DNA of 64,000 bases from contig NZ_QFWX01000007.1 in NCBI RefSeq assembly GCF_003344045.1, positions 1-64,000 on the forward strand, read 5' to 3'. Origin of the DNA: Marinobacter vulgaris. Its GTDB lineage: Bacteria; Pseudomonadota; Gammaproteobacteria; Pseudomonadales; Oleiphilaceae. Every line of letters starts with the position of its first letter. The stretch's first letter is position 1. The notes beneath the pieces are model-generated. The model ran no database searches. It had not been told where the DNA came from and worked only from the letters and a program-made list of their open reading frames with translations. The position numbers and the translations under genes are program-made. Shown piece after piece: positions 28,397 through 37,160 of this stretch.

Positions 28397-28978
28397 TTGG
28401 CCCGGCGGGCAATATCGGATTCCGGCAGCCTGAAGAGTGCCCGCTGGTTCCGACACCTGGTGGCACTGGCCATACTGTTCGCCCTCTGGTGGTTCCTGCT
28501 GGGCGTGCTTGAACGGGAGTTGCAGCGGGCCGAAGAGCAGTCCGCCAACATGGTGATCAGCCAGTTGCGATCGGCACTGGTGATCAAGGGCGCGGAAGTC
28601 ATGCTTGACCGGCAGCAAAGCCTGGAAGACCACGAAGGCATCAACCCCTTCGAGCTGATTGACCATCAGTGGGGTAGCTACGCCGGTCAGTGCGAGGGAG
28701 ATATTCCGGAGCCAAGTAACTGGTGCTTCAGGGACGGAACACAAAAAGAAACAGTAAAGCAAAGCAGGGGGTGGTTAATCTACAACCCGAATCAGCCGAT
28801 AACCCTACAGGACCGGCAAGCAAACGCAGGTGAGCCCCTGGCCTGGACAGTCGCAACCGAATTTGCCGACCGCAACCAGAATGGACAGCGGGAGCAAAAC
28901 GAACGATCAACTGGCCTCAGACTGATGCCAGTGTCGTTAACAGAAGAATCAGCGGATACGCAGAGCGCGGCACGCTGA
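28397..28978 (+). CDS. mshF: MSHA biogenesis protein MshF
   Basis: This 193-residue protein lies exactly where mshF is found, between the platform protein and the first pilins. It has an N-terminal transmembrane helix (about residues 20-38, LVALAILFALWWFLLGVLE), a short coiled region and a hydrophilic periplasmic domain. Function is not established in the family. The start at 28397 is a TTG three bases after the mshG stop. No ATG precedes the hydrophobic segment. The identity rests mainly on synteny. Confidence 0.75.
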   Translation: MARRAISDSGSLKSARWFRHLVALAILFALWWFLLGVLERELQRAEEQSANMVISQLRSALVIKGAEVMLDRQQSLEDHEGINPFELIDHQWGSYAGQCEGDIPEPSNWCFRDGTQKETVKQSRGWLIYNPNQPITLQDRQANAGEPLAWTVATEFADRNQNGQREQNERSTGLRLMPVSLTEESADTQSAAR

Positions 28979-29012
28979 CGAAACGAATCAGAAACCGGGA
29001 AAGAGGCTGAGT

Positions 29013-29540
29013 ATGAAACAGGCAAACAGAGAAGAGAAACAACGGGGCTTTACCCTGATCGAGCTGGTGGTGGTGATTGCTATCCTGGCTATTTTGGCGG
29101 CGTTTGCGTTGCCTAGGTTTGCGCAGCTTTCGGAGCAGGCGCATGAGTCCTCCATTAAAGCAACTGCTGGAGCTTTGGCGGCTGGCGTCGCGCTGACCAA
29201 GACACAGTGGGTCTCAAATGGTCTTACAGCCGCTGCGGATGATGTAGTGGGCTTTGGCAACGACGACGTTGATGTCAGTGATGACGGGTGGCCTACAGCG
29301 ACCAATGACGTTAACAGTGCCAATATGACGGAGGCGCGCTGCCGACAGGTATGGGAGGGCGTTTTGCAGTCGAACGCGCCAACGATCTCTGGAGCGACTC
29401 CGGATTACGCAGTGACCATACAGGGCGATGTCGACGGTGATCCTGGCGATGATTGCGTGTTTACCTATCAGCTAGATGATCAGGGAAGCACCATCGTCTA
29501 CGACGCCGACACCGGCGAAATCACGAGTACGATCAACTAA
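29013..29540 (+). CDS. mshB: Type IV pilin-like protein MshB
   Basis: This is a prepilin of 175 residues with a 12-residue basic leader, a G12/F13 prepilin peptidase site (RG then FTLIELVVVIA) and Glu at +5. The hydrophobic alpha-helix runs to about residue 45. Cys110 and Cys148 probably form the C-terminal disulfide. MshB is usually regarded as a minor pilin next to MshA. The first helix shares a 23-base identical DNA stretch with mshA. It starts 34 bases after mshF. Confidence 0.88.
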   Translation: MKQANREEKQRGFTLIELVVVIAILAILAAFALPRFAQLSEQAHESSIKATAGALAAGVALTKTQWVSNGLTAAADDVVGFGNDDVDVSDDGWPTATNDVNSANMTEARCRQVWEGVLQSNAPTISGATPDYAVTIQGDVDGDPGDDCVFTYQLDDQGSTIVYDADTGEITSTIN

Positions 29541-29575
29541 ATTAGCGAACCCAAAAGGTAGAGTGGAGTATTACC

Positions 29576-30091
29576 ATGAGAGCGATGACAGCAATTTCGG
29601 CAAGAAAAGAGAAAGGTTTCACCCTGATCGAATTGGTCATGGTGATTGTGATTTTAGGGATTTTGGCGGCGTTTGCGTTGCCGCGGTTTGCGGATTTAAG
29701 TGGTGATGCAGAGCAAGCATCGATTGAGGGTGCTCGCGGTAGCGTCAAGTCGGCGATCGGTATAGTGAGAGCAAAAGCTTTGGCAGAAGGCCTAGGATCA
29801 TCAAGCACTGGATCCGTAACATTAGAGGGTGCGTCTATTAGCCTAGAAGAGGGACACTTAGCAGCAACCTCCCTCAACGATGCAGCTCAGCTTGGCGATT
29901 TTCATGTATCTGATGATGGAACTGTTGTCGCTATAGAAAATGAAGACGGAAAACCCTGTTTTTCTTTTGCGGAGGCAACTGCTGACTCTGATGGGGATCT
30001 TACTGCCCCTGCAAGAGTGAGCGATATTGGAACCGCTACTGCTGACGACACTAATGGAGCATCTTGTAGTGAAACCGTGCCAGCTCCTTAG
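29576..30091 (+). CDS. mshA: MSHA major pilin MshA
   Basis: This is the putative major pilin, 171 residues with a 14-residue leader, cleavage at G14/F15 (KEKG then FTLIELVMVI) and Glu at +5. Cys128 and Cys164 probably close the D-region loop. The order mshB then mshA matches the vibrio cluster. From about base 29,720 the sequence becomes visibly more AT-rich than the genes upstream, common for surface-exposed, fast-evolving pilins. Which of mshA and mshB is the major subunit is inferred from synteny only. Confidence 0.87.
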   Translation: MRAMTAISARKEKGFTLIELVMVIVILGILAAFALPRFADLSGDAEQASIEGARGSVKSAIGIVRAKALAEGLGSSSTGSVTLEGASISLEEGHLAATSLNDAAQLGDFHVSDDGTVVAIENEDGKPCFSFAEATADSDGDLTAPARVSDIGTATADDTNGASCSETVPAP

Positions 30092-30114
30092 ATAACAACG
30101 CCCGGGGAGATCTG

Positions 30115-30624
30115 TTGGCGCTTTCAAATGATAGTAAGAAGGACATGCATATTAAGAATGTCCTCCGGATGTCGGGATTTACTTTAGTAGAGCTCGTTAT
30201 GGTCATCATCTTGATCGGCGTGCTCTCAGCACTCGGTATCGGGCTGTCCACCAGGAGCTCTGCCTTCTCTCCCTTGCTGGCCACCCAGCAACTTGCCTCC
30301 GCCACGCTGCTTGTTCAACAGGCAGCGCTGGCGGGCAATCCCTTTAATACACTGACCATCAGCCAGACCGGTGACCGGCTGGTTTTTGATTCGGGTGTTA
30401 GTCAGTTTGAGGTCACCCGCGAGGGGGCAACACTGTCCTACCGTATTGCGGGTGGCAGTTATACAAACGTGCCCGACACGGGTTTTGAAATCGAGTTCAG
30501 CCCGATGGGCCGAGTAGGTGGTCCGGTTGCCAGGGAAAGCATTGATTTCCGAATCTCCGGCGAGAGTCAGTTTGACCTTTGCCTGAGTTCGCTCGGTGCC
30601 GTTTACGCGGGAATTTGCCAATGA
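30115..30624 (+). CDS. mshC: Minor pseudopilin MshC
   Basis: This is a prepilin-like protein of 169 residues with cleavage expected at G21/F22 (RMSG then FTLVELVMVIIL). The TTG at 30115 is preferred because GGGGAG lies five bases upstream. The ATG at 30145 would give an 11-residue leader, but its AAGGA lies only one base away. Minor pilins of this kind prime assembly at the pilus tip. It overlaps mshD by four bases. Confidence 0.82.
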   Translation: MALSNDSKKDMHIKNVLRMSGFTLVELVMVIILIGVLSALGIGLSTRSSAFSPLLATQQLASATLLVQQAALAGNPFNTLTISQTGDRLVFDSGVSQFEVTREGATLSYRIAGGSYTNVPDTGFEIEFSPMGRVGGPVARESIDFRISGESQFDLCLSSLGAVYAGICQ

Positions 30625-31136
30625 GTTCAAGGCGCCCGGAAACTCTATCAGATATTAACAAGACTGATGGCGCAACGCTGGTAGAACTGGTGATTACCAT
30701 TGTCATCATCAGTGTGGCAATTGCCGGCGTAGTAGGAGCGTTCTCCCTTATTGCCGGACGCAGTGCCGATCCGCTTAATCAGACCCGAGCTGTCGCACTT
30801 GCTCAGCGATATATGGATGAGATCCTGTCGAAGCCGTATGACGAGCGTGCTCCTGCGGGCAAGCGTTATGACGGGGCATGCGAAATAACTTCAACCTCTA
30901 GCCGCGACAGGGATCAGTTCAGAGACGTCGATGATTACGATGAGTTGGACGAGGCCCCGTCAGAATACTGGGGTACTGGAGACAATGAATCCGGTTACGT
31001 TCAGTTCAGCGTTGCTATATCAGTCGTTTGCGATAGCAGTCTGAGTACAACTCCTGAGCCCAAACGAATAGATATAACCATCACTGATCCTTCTGGAAAT
31101 AGCTATCTATTCAGCGCCTACCGGGGGAACTTGTGA
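30621..31136 (+). CDS. mshD: Minor pseudopilin MshD
   Basis: The ATG at 30621 overlaps the mshC stop and gives 171 residues. The prepilin motif is atypical: TDG is followed by ATLVELVITIVII, so position +1 of the mature protein is Ala rather than Phe, with Glu still at +5. A PulG/PilV-like hydrophobic helix and a variable C-terminal domain follow. The position between mshC and mshO supports the name. Confidence 0.82.
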   Translation: MSSRRPETLSDINKTDGATLVELVITIVIISVAIAGVVGAFSLIAGRSADPLNQTRAVALAQRYMDEILSKPYDERAPAGKRYDGACEITSTSSRDRDQFRDVDDYDELDEAPSEYWGTGDNESGYVQFSVAISVVCDSSLSTTPEPKRIDITITDPSGNSYLFSAYRGNL

Positions 31137-31960
31137 TTCAGCGGCAACAGGGCTTTACATTGGTAGAGCTCGTGATGGTCATTGTCCTATTGGGTATAGT
31201 CGCCACTATCTCCACCCAATTCGTAAGCTTATCAGTTCGCGGGGCGATTGATCTGGGCGACCGACAGCAGCGCGCACTGCAAGGCATTGTCATCAGCGAG
31301 CAGATCACACGGGAAATTCGCGAAGCATTTCCGTTATCAGTGCGGGAAAACGGTAAGTGTCTAGAGTGGTTGCCCATCTTGGGAGCAACCACTTACGGTG
31401 CTTTGCCAACTGGTTCAAACGACAGTTCGGTGGAAGTCGCACCTTTTGGTCAAAAGATCCGAGCGGGTGCTCGGGTGATTGTTTACGGCTACGGATCTGC
31501 ACCATCAGACCTTTATGAGTCTGGAAGAGGCAGCAACCTTCCCAATCCGGGGCCAGTTTCTCCCGAAATTGAAGAAATAGATGATGTGGATGCTACTACT
31601 ATCACTTTTTCTGGAGGTCAAACGCACCGCTTCCGCGAACGTTCTCCTCAAAAGCGAATCTATGCCGTGGATGGTCGCGTTAGCATTTGCCAAAGCATCA
31701 ATAGTGAAAGGTTATACCGTTACAGCAACTATAATCATGGAACAGATCAACCCACGAGTGCTGAGTTAGAGGCTGACCTAAACCTAACCCGTGAAGTTAT
31801 GAGTGCCAATCTCGACGACAGAAGTTTAGTGGAGTGGCAAGTAACACCTCCATTGCTTAGGCGCTCAGCAGTCGTAAATTTTGCCTTTGTTTTGAAAGCA
31901 CTCAACAGTGCCGAGACCACCCGAGTCAGCCAAGAGGTGCAGATTCGCAATGTACCTTGA
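31133..31960 (+). CDS. mshO: Minor pseudopilin MshO
   Basis: This 275-residue PilW/GspJ-like minor pilin starts with GTG at 31133. It has a short leader (MIQRQQG) with cleavage before FTLVELVMVIVLL. The C-terminal part contains PPLLRRSAVVNFAFVLKAL. It overlaps mshD by four bases and mshP by 11 bases, typical of the tightly packed minor-pilin block. Confidence 0.82.
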   Translation: MIQRQQGFTLVELVMVIVLLGIVATISTQFVSLSVRGAIDLGDRQQRALQGIVISEQITREIREAFPLSVRENGKCLEWLPILGATTYGALPTGSNDSSVEVAPFGQKIRAGARVIVYGYGSAPSDLYESGRGSNLPNPGPVSPEIEEIDDVDATTITFSGGQTHRFRERSPQKRIYAVDGRVSICQSINSERLYRYSNYNHGTDQPTSAELEADLNLTREVMSANLDDRSLVEWQVTPPLLRRSAVVNFAFVLKALNSAETTRVSQEVQIRNVP

Positions 31961-32372
31961 ACGCAGCCCAAGATGGCAAACAGGCGCTGGTTTGCCCATT
32001 GCAATATTCATCATTACGGTGCTGTCCTTGATCGTGCTGAGTATGAGCCAGCTCCAGGAAAGTTCGGGGAGCGCGATCAGCCTGCAGATCCAATCCCAGC
32101 GGGCGTTTTTCGCGGCAGAAAGTGGAACCCAGGTCGCTATCGCCGATTTACTCAAAAAGGAAGCGGACGGTAACCCCATAAACTGCCCTGCAAGCTTCGA
32201 AGAAATTTATAGCAATACCTTTGGAGCTTCTGGGTTATCGGGATGCAACGTGGATGTGGAATGCAAAGGCGGTGATGGAGTGGTGACCATTAAGAGCATG
32301 GGCGTTTGCGGAAAAGAATCTCCAGAAGAAGCTCGCCGAACGATAGAAGTCAGGCTGAAAAATGACACATAA
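31950..32372 (+). CDS. mshP: MSHA biogenesis protein MshP
   Basis: The ATG at 31950, preceded by AAGAGGTG (31932-31939), gives 140 residues. The N-terminus resembles PilX-type proteins: GAGLPIAIFIITVLSLIVL forms one hydrophobic helix, followed by QSQRAFFAAESGTQVAIAD, a motif seen in PilX/MshP. The frame extends upstream within mshO but lacks homology. It is a minor component of the pilus, presumed from the family. Confidence 0.8.
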   Translation: MYLERSPRWQTGAGLPIAIFIITVLSLIVLSMSQLQESSGSAISLQIQSQRAFFAAESGTQVAIADLLKKEADGNPINCPASFEEIYSNTFGASGLSGCNVDVECKGGDGVVTIKSMGVCGKESPEEARRTIEVRLKNDT

Positions 32373-35300
32373 ACGCTCACGTAGCTTCGTTTGGCTGAAC
32401 CTTTTATGGCTCTCCGCTTTCGTTGTTACTTTGGTTGGCTCTGTCTTTAGGCGAGTTTCTCGACGGCTCTTTATTATTGCCGCATTTTGCTTGTTACCTC
32501 TGGATGCTCATGCTGGAATTTCTCTCTCCCAGGGACAGGTGCCTGTTGCAGAACTGGAGGCCCTCTGCAGTAGTAAGGATATATCCGTTAATGGCACCAC
32601 TATTACGTGTCGCAATGGCAGTTTTGATATCGAAGAGCGAACCATTACAGCGGATGAGCCCTTCGAGCTGTTTGCTTCCAATGGCTTTGATGTCAGTGAG
32701 TCTGTGATTGGTGATAGCAGCTATCCAATTAATTTGACCGCACAAAACGGTGACGTAACTATCGAAGACAGCGAAGTCAGCGGTTCGGTTCAATCTAACA
32801 ATTCAATCGATATCGATGGGTCGTACATTACCGGCGATGTTACATCTCAGAATGGCGAGATTGACGTTGACGATTCTGCGATTGGAGGAAGCTTGTCCTC
32901 ACAGAATGGCAGTATTGCTGTGGAGTCCTCAAACATTGCGGGAAATGTTGGCACCCAGAATGGCGGAATTAGGCTTGAACAAGTAACGGTGGGCGGCTCT
33001 GTTACCGCTCCAAACAGGCTTATCGAGATTGAAAACACCACGGTAAGTGGAGATGTCACCACCCAGAACGGCTCGATTGAACTCAGCGAAGGGAGCATTG
33101 TGTTAGGGACATGCTCGCGACAGACATCCGGATGTGAGGAGCAATCGTTAGCGCAAGAACCAGTTTGTACCGATGCGTTTTCAGCATCAAATGGCCAAAA
33201 TCCCAACAGTCGCCTTGACCTGAGTGGTGCGCGGTTTGGCAACGCTCGTTGGCCGGAGACCGGAGCTACGCTAGCGGAGGGGATTTACCGCTATCGGGGC
33301 GAAGACCTTTCGAGCTACACGCTCAATGTGGTTCCCGGTGAGCGGGTAGTAATATTTGTAAATGGCTCAGTAGATTTCAATAATAAGAGTAATTTAAACT
33401 CCGGAGATCCCGAAAACTTAGTCATTGTGGTCAATGGCGATTTTGTAGCTAATAACAATCTAAATTTAAACGGAATTGTTTATGCCTCTGGTTCCATCTC
33501 AATAAAAAATGGTTCAGAAATTCAGGGTATGCTGTCAGCGGCAGGCGATATTTCTATCGACGGTGGCGGCAAGCCAAGCTTTGATGCGGAGCCGGATTTG
33601 GCTCCGGGGTTATCTATTGAAGGCGTGTGCGGCCGTGGAAATGGACAGGGTGAAGTCGACCACTTCCGCATATTTCACCCCTCTGAGGGTTTAACCTGCA
33701 CCCCAGCGGGCGATATCAGAGTTCAGGCGTGCGCCAATAGCGGTTGTACAGAGCTCTTTGATGAACCGGTCTCAGTTGAGCTTTCACCGGAAAGCGGTTG
33801 GTCGCGCTCTAACCCCTTCAGCTTTGTCGGGGATTCGGGCGACTTGAATTTGCGTTCGTTTGAAACGGACCAGCCGGTGCAGCTTGGAATATCAGGGGCA
33901 AGTGAAGTGCCCACTGGTAGTCCACAAGTGCGTTGTTTTGCTGACGGTGCAGCAACCCAGAGCGACTGCCAGATTAACTTCTCCGAGTCTGGGTTTTACC
34001 TTTACATCGATGACCATGTTTCCGGCCAGGAAGTGCCAGTATCCATTACTGCCGTAAAAGCCGGTGAGGAAGATCCCGGCCAGTGTGTGCCGGCGTTTTC
34101 GGGTGAAAAGGAAATCCAGTTCAGTACCTCCTATCAGAACCCGAATTCAGGAACACTATTCGTTGAACACTCAAATAATGATCTCAACGGAACAAACCTG
34201 TCTTTGGATTTTAATAACTCCGGCTTGGCAACTTTCCCAGTTCAGTATAGGGATGTTGGGAGCGTTTTGCTGAGGGCAAGGTACGAGGGAGCTGGTGAAG
34301 AAGCCGGTCTCGTGATGACCGGTCAGGACGATTTTGTGGCCCGTCCAGACCGCTTTGAAGTCGTTGTTCCAGAAAGCTCCGATACTCTGGATTTGACCAT
34401 GGACGGGCAATTCAGAATCGCAGGACAGAGTTTTGGTGTTGAGGTCCGGTCTTTGAATAGTCTGGGTCAATTAACTCCTAATTTTGGGAATGAGTTGCCC
34501 ATAGCAGAAGATGTTGTTTTAAACGTGGAGATAGCTCCGTCCGCACCGGTGCCTAACCTGCCAGAACTGGACGGTGCGTTGGGTTCATTCGGTGAGTCGT
34601 GTGCAACCCCGGAAGGGGGCAAAGCATGTGGCGAATTCTCTTGGTCAGAAGTGGGGGCCCTCGCGATCGAGCCAGCTTTGGTAGATTCGCCATATCTGGC
34701 ATCAGAGCCAGTAACCGGTGAGCGTCTAGATTATGTCGGACGATTTGTCCCAGATCACTTTGCGCTTGAACTGGTCGATGAGGATCCTGGAGCTATTAAC
34801 ATGGCGTGTGGTGGCCTCAGTGGATTCACCTACAGTGGTCAGGATACCGGGTGGGCCGCTGTACCCAGAGTAAAGATTATTGCAAGAAATACCATTGATG
34901 AGCCGACACTGAACTACCTGTACAATCCTTTCATGCGCCTTCCCAGTGATCAGATTGTCAGGGAGTTGCCATCAACAGATGATGACCAACTATTGCGTGA
35001 TGAGGCTACTGCGTATCCAGTCGTCGTGGAGAGTGAATTGGGCGCGATAGAAAGTCGTGCCGATGGCGAGCCAATTATTTATCGTTATGGAGATTTCAAC
35101 GCGGATATCATCCGGTACCAAAAGAATGATGCAACCTCTAGGGTTAAACAGTTTACGCCAAGACTTACATTCGAAATCATCGAGGTAAGGGATGATGATG
35201 ACAGAGTGGATAATCTAATTGACCCCTTTTCCATTAACCCGAGCGTCAGCGGCGAAATCTTTTATGGGCGATTGACGGCAGAAAATGTCTATGGGCCTGA

Positions 35301-35655
35301 GGATGTTGAAGCTCTCTCCATGCCTTTCAGGGTTGAGTACTGGGATGGAAATAGTTTTATAGTAAATTCATTAGACAGTTGCACGCGTTGGTCGACGGGT
35401 GACATCGAAAACCCAGAGAAATATCATGAATTGACTCCCGACGGTGGTGAGTTTGATGGCGGTGAGGCCGAGCCGCTCGAGCTGATTCCCTCGGGGGAGC
35501 AAGGGACGGATACGTTAGCCTGGACGGGCATTGGTGACTGGCTTCGAGATGATACTGATGGTGATGACTCACTGGATGACCCTTCGGCCACCGCCACCTT
35601 CGGAGTCTACCGCGGCAACGACCGCATCATCTACTGGCAAGAAGTTTTGAACTGA
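32362..35655 (+). CDS. mshQ: Large MSHA-associated protein MshQ with beta-repeats
   Basis: This 1,097-residue exported protein is the last gene of the msh cluster. Two hydrophobic segments (about 11-28 and 36-48) precede a plausible signal-peptidase site after LDAHA. Residues about 126-249 form seven imperfect 18-residue repeats of the type TSQNGEIDVDDSAIGGSL, suggesting a beta-solenoid. A second Asn/Gly-rich stretch lies at about 335-415. The remaining C-terminal part (about 430-1095) resembles the long conserved region of MshQ/DUF6701 proteins. It may be a tip-associated adhesin, but that is inference. The gene is more AT-rich than the cluster start. Confidence 0.8.
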   Translation: MTHKRSRSFVWLNLLWLSAFVVTLVGSVFRRVSRRLFIIAAFCLLPLDAHAGISLSQGQVPVAELEALCSSKDISVNGTTITCRNGSFDIEERTITADEPFELFASNGFDVSESVIGDSSYPINLTAQNGDVTIEDSEVSGSVQSNNSIDIDGSYITGDVTSQNGEIDVDDSAIGGSLSSQNGSIAVESSNIAGNVGTQNGGIRLEQVTVGGSVTAPNRLIEIENTTVSGDVTTQNGSIELSEGSIVLGTCSRQTSGCEEQSLAQEPVCTDAFSASNGQNPNSRLDLSGARFGNARWPETGATLAEGIYRYRGEDLSSYTLNVVPGERVVIFVNGSVDFNNKSNLNSGDPENLVIVVNGDFVANNNLNLNGIVYASGSISIKNGSEIQGMLSAAGDISIDGGGKPSFDAEPDLAPGLSIEGVCGRGNGQGEVDHFRIFHPSEGLTCTPAGDIRVQACANSGCTELFDEPVSVELSPESGWSRSNPFSFVGDSGDLNLRSFETDQPVQLGISGASEVPTGSPQVRCFADGAATQSDCQINFSESGFYLYIDDHVSGQEVPVSITAVKAGEEDPGQCVPAFSGEKEIQFSTSYQNPNSGTLFVEHSNNDLNGTNLSLDFNNSGLATFPVQYRDVGSVLLRARYEGAGEEAGLVMTGQDDFVARPDRFEVVVPESSDTLDLTMDGQFRIAGQSFGVEVRSLNSLGQLTPNFGNELPIAEDVVLNVEIAPSAPVPNLPELDGALGSFGESCATPEGGKACGEFSWSEVGALAIEPALVDSPYLASEPVTGERLDYVGRFVPDHFALELVDEDPGAINMACGGLSGFTYSGQDTGWAAVPRVKIIARNTIDEPTLNYLYNPFMRLPSDQIVRELPSTDDDQLLRDEATAYPVVVESELGAIESRADGEPIIYRYGDFNADIIRYQKNDATSRVKQFTPRLTFEIIEVRDDDDRVDNLIDPFSINPSVSGEIFYGRLTAENVYGPEDVEALSMPFRVEYWDGNSFIVNSLDSCTRWSTGDIENPEKYHELTPDGGEFDGGEAEPLELIPSGEQGTDTLAWTGIGDWLRDDTDGDDSLDDPSATATFGVYRGNDRIIYWQEVLN
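32737..33108 (+). repeat. Seven 54-base (18-codon) repeats in mshQ
   Basis: The coding repeat unit reads roughly T-x-Q-N-G-x-I-x-(I/V/L)-x-x-S-x-(I/V)-x-G-x-(V/L). Units start near residues 126, 144, 161, 179, 197, 215 and 233 of MshQ. The second and last units are one residue short. At DNA level the CAGAATGGC core recurs with drift, so the array is old rather than freshly duplicated. Confidence 0.8.
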
Positions 35656-35664
35656 CGGGCCAAA

Positions 35665-35700
35665 TAAAAAAATGGGGGCAGAACCTGAGTTCTGTCCCCA
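35665..35700 (-). terminator. Terminator of ntrC (also faces mshQ)
   Basis: TGGGGGCAGAAC (35673-35684) pairs with GTTCTGTCCCCA (35689-35700), with one G-T pair and a CTGA loop. On the minus strand it is followed by a seven-base T-run (35672-35666). It therefore terminates transcription from ntrBC. On the plus strand, after mshQ, there is no T-run and termination would be weaker. Confidence 0.85.
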
Positions 35701-35732
35701 AACATCAACGAACCCCGGAGGCTCGCCGATCG

Positions 35733-37160
35733 TCAATCGTCCTCATTCTCCGGATGATCCATCCCCAGTTCATTAATCTTCCGCGTCAGCGTATTTCGCC
35801 CCCATCCAAGCAGAATAGACGCATCCCGCCGCCGACCCCCGGTATGCTTCAATGCGGTCTCAATCATGATCCGCTCAAACTCGGGCACCGCCGTATCCAG
35901 AATCCCCTTGCGTCCCCGCTTTAATTCCTGCTCGGCCCAGTTGCGCAGGCCTTCTTGCCAGGTCTGGCCGGTGGGTGGTGCTTCGGCCTGTTGCATCAGC
36001 TCCGGGGGCAGGTCGTCGATGTGAACTTCGCGGCCGCTGGCCATTACCGTCAGCCAGCGGCAGGTGTTTTCCAGCTGGCGGACGTTGCCGGGCCAGGGCA
36101 GGGTGGTGAGGTATTCTTCCGCTTCGGGGCGCAGCAGCTTGGTTTCCACCGCCAGTTCCCGGGCGGCGCTCTTGAGGAAGTGGGCCATGAGCCGGGGGAT
36201 GTCTTCCCGGCGTTCAGACAGTTTCGGCAGGTGCACCCGGATCACGTTCAGGCGGTGGAACAGGTCTTCCCGGAAGGTGCCGGCCTGGACGAGTTTTTCC
36301 AGGTCCTGGTGTGTGGCGGCGATGATGCGCACGTCCACCTTGATGGGCGTGGTGCCGCCAACCCGGTAGAACTCGCCGTCCGCCAATACTCGTAAAAGCC
36401 GGGTCTGGGTGTCGGCGGGCATATCGCCGATTTCGTCCAGGAACAGGGTGCCACCGTTGGACTGTTCGAACCGTCCCTGCCTGGCGGCCGCGGCACCGGT
36501 GAAGGCGCCTTTCTCGTGGCCGAACAGCTCGGACTCGATCAGGTCCTTGGGGATGGCGGCCATGTTCAGTGCGATAAACGGGCGGCTGGCCCGCGGGCTG
36601 TGATTGTGCAGGGCCTGGGCCACCAGTTCTTTGCCGGTACCGCTTTCGCCGTTGATCAGTACGGTGATGTTGGAGTGGGACAGCCGGCCGATGGCCCTGA
36701 ACACTTCCTGCATCGCCGGCGCTTCACCAATGATCTCGGTGTTGCGCTGGGCGCTCTCTGCCTGGGGTTCGGCGGTGGCTTTGCGTTCGTGGCTATGGGC
36801 CACGGCCCGCTTCACGAGGGCGACGGCGTCGTCCACATCAAAGGGCTTGGGCAGGTATTCGAAGGCGCCGGTCTGGTAGCTGGTTACCGCGCTTTCCAGG
36901 TCGGAATGGGCGGTCATGATGATTACCGGCAGGTCCGGATGGGCTTCCACGATCTGCGACAGCAGGGTGATGCCGTCTACACCGGGCATGCGGATGTCGC
37001 TGATGATGGCGTCTGGCTGTTCGTGTTCCAGCCGCATCATGATGCTTTCGCCGCTTTCAAAAACCCGGGGTTGCATACCGGCCTGGTTCAGGGCGCGCTC
37101 CAGCACCCAGCGTATACTGCGGTCATCGTCAATTATCCAGACGTTTGCCGGTTGGCTCAT
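35733..37160 (-). CDS. ntrC: Nitrogen regulation response regulator NtrC
   Basis: NtrC is the sigma54-dependent activator of nitrogen-limitation genes. The 475 residues comprise a receiver domain (DDD near residue 11, phosphorylation site Asp55 in IISDIRMPG) and an AAA+ domain. The latter has Walker A GESGTGKE and the sigma54-contacting GAFTGA loop near residue 216. The C-terminal Fis-type helix-turn-helix is GGRRRDASILLGWGRNTLT. The start overlaps the ntrB stop by four bases. Candidate NtrC sites lie upstream of ntrB and glnA in this window. Confidence 0.97.
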   Translation of the reverse strand: MSQPANVWIIDDDRSIRWVLERALNQAGMQPRVFESGESIMMRLEHEQPDAIISDIRMPGVDGITLLSQIVEAHPDLPVIIMTAHSDLESAVTSYQTGAFEYLPKPFDVDDAVALVKRAVAHSHERKATAEPQAESAQRNTEIIGEAPAMQEVFRAIGRLSHSNITVLINGESGTGKELVAQALHNHSPRASRPFIALNMAAIPKDLIESELFGHEKGAFTGAAAARQGRFEQSNGGTLFLDEIGDMPADTQTRLLRVLADGEFYRVGGTTPIKVDVRIIAATHQDLEKLVQAGTFREDLFHRLNVIRVHLPKLSERREDIPRLMAHFLKSAARELAVETKLLRPEAEEYLTTLPWPGNVRQLENTCRWLTVMASGREVHIDDLPPELMQQAEAPPTGQTWQEGLRNWAEQELKRGRKGILDTAVPEFERIMIETALKHTGGRRRDASILLGWGRNTLTRKINELGMDHPENEDD

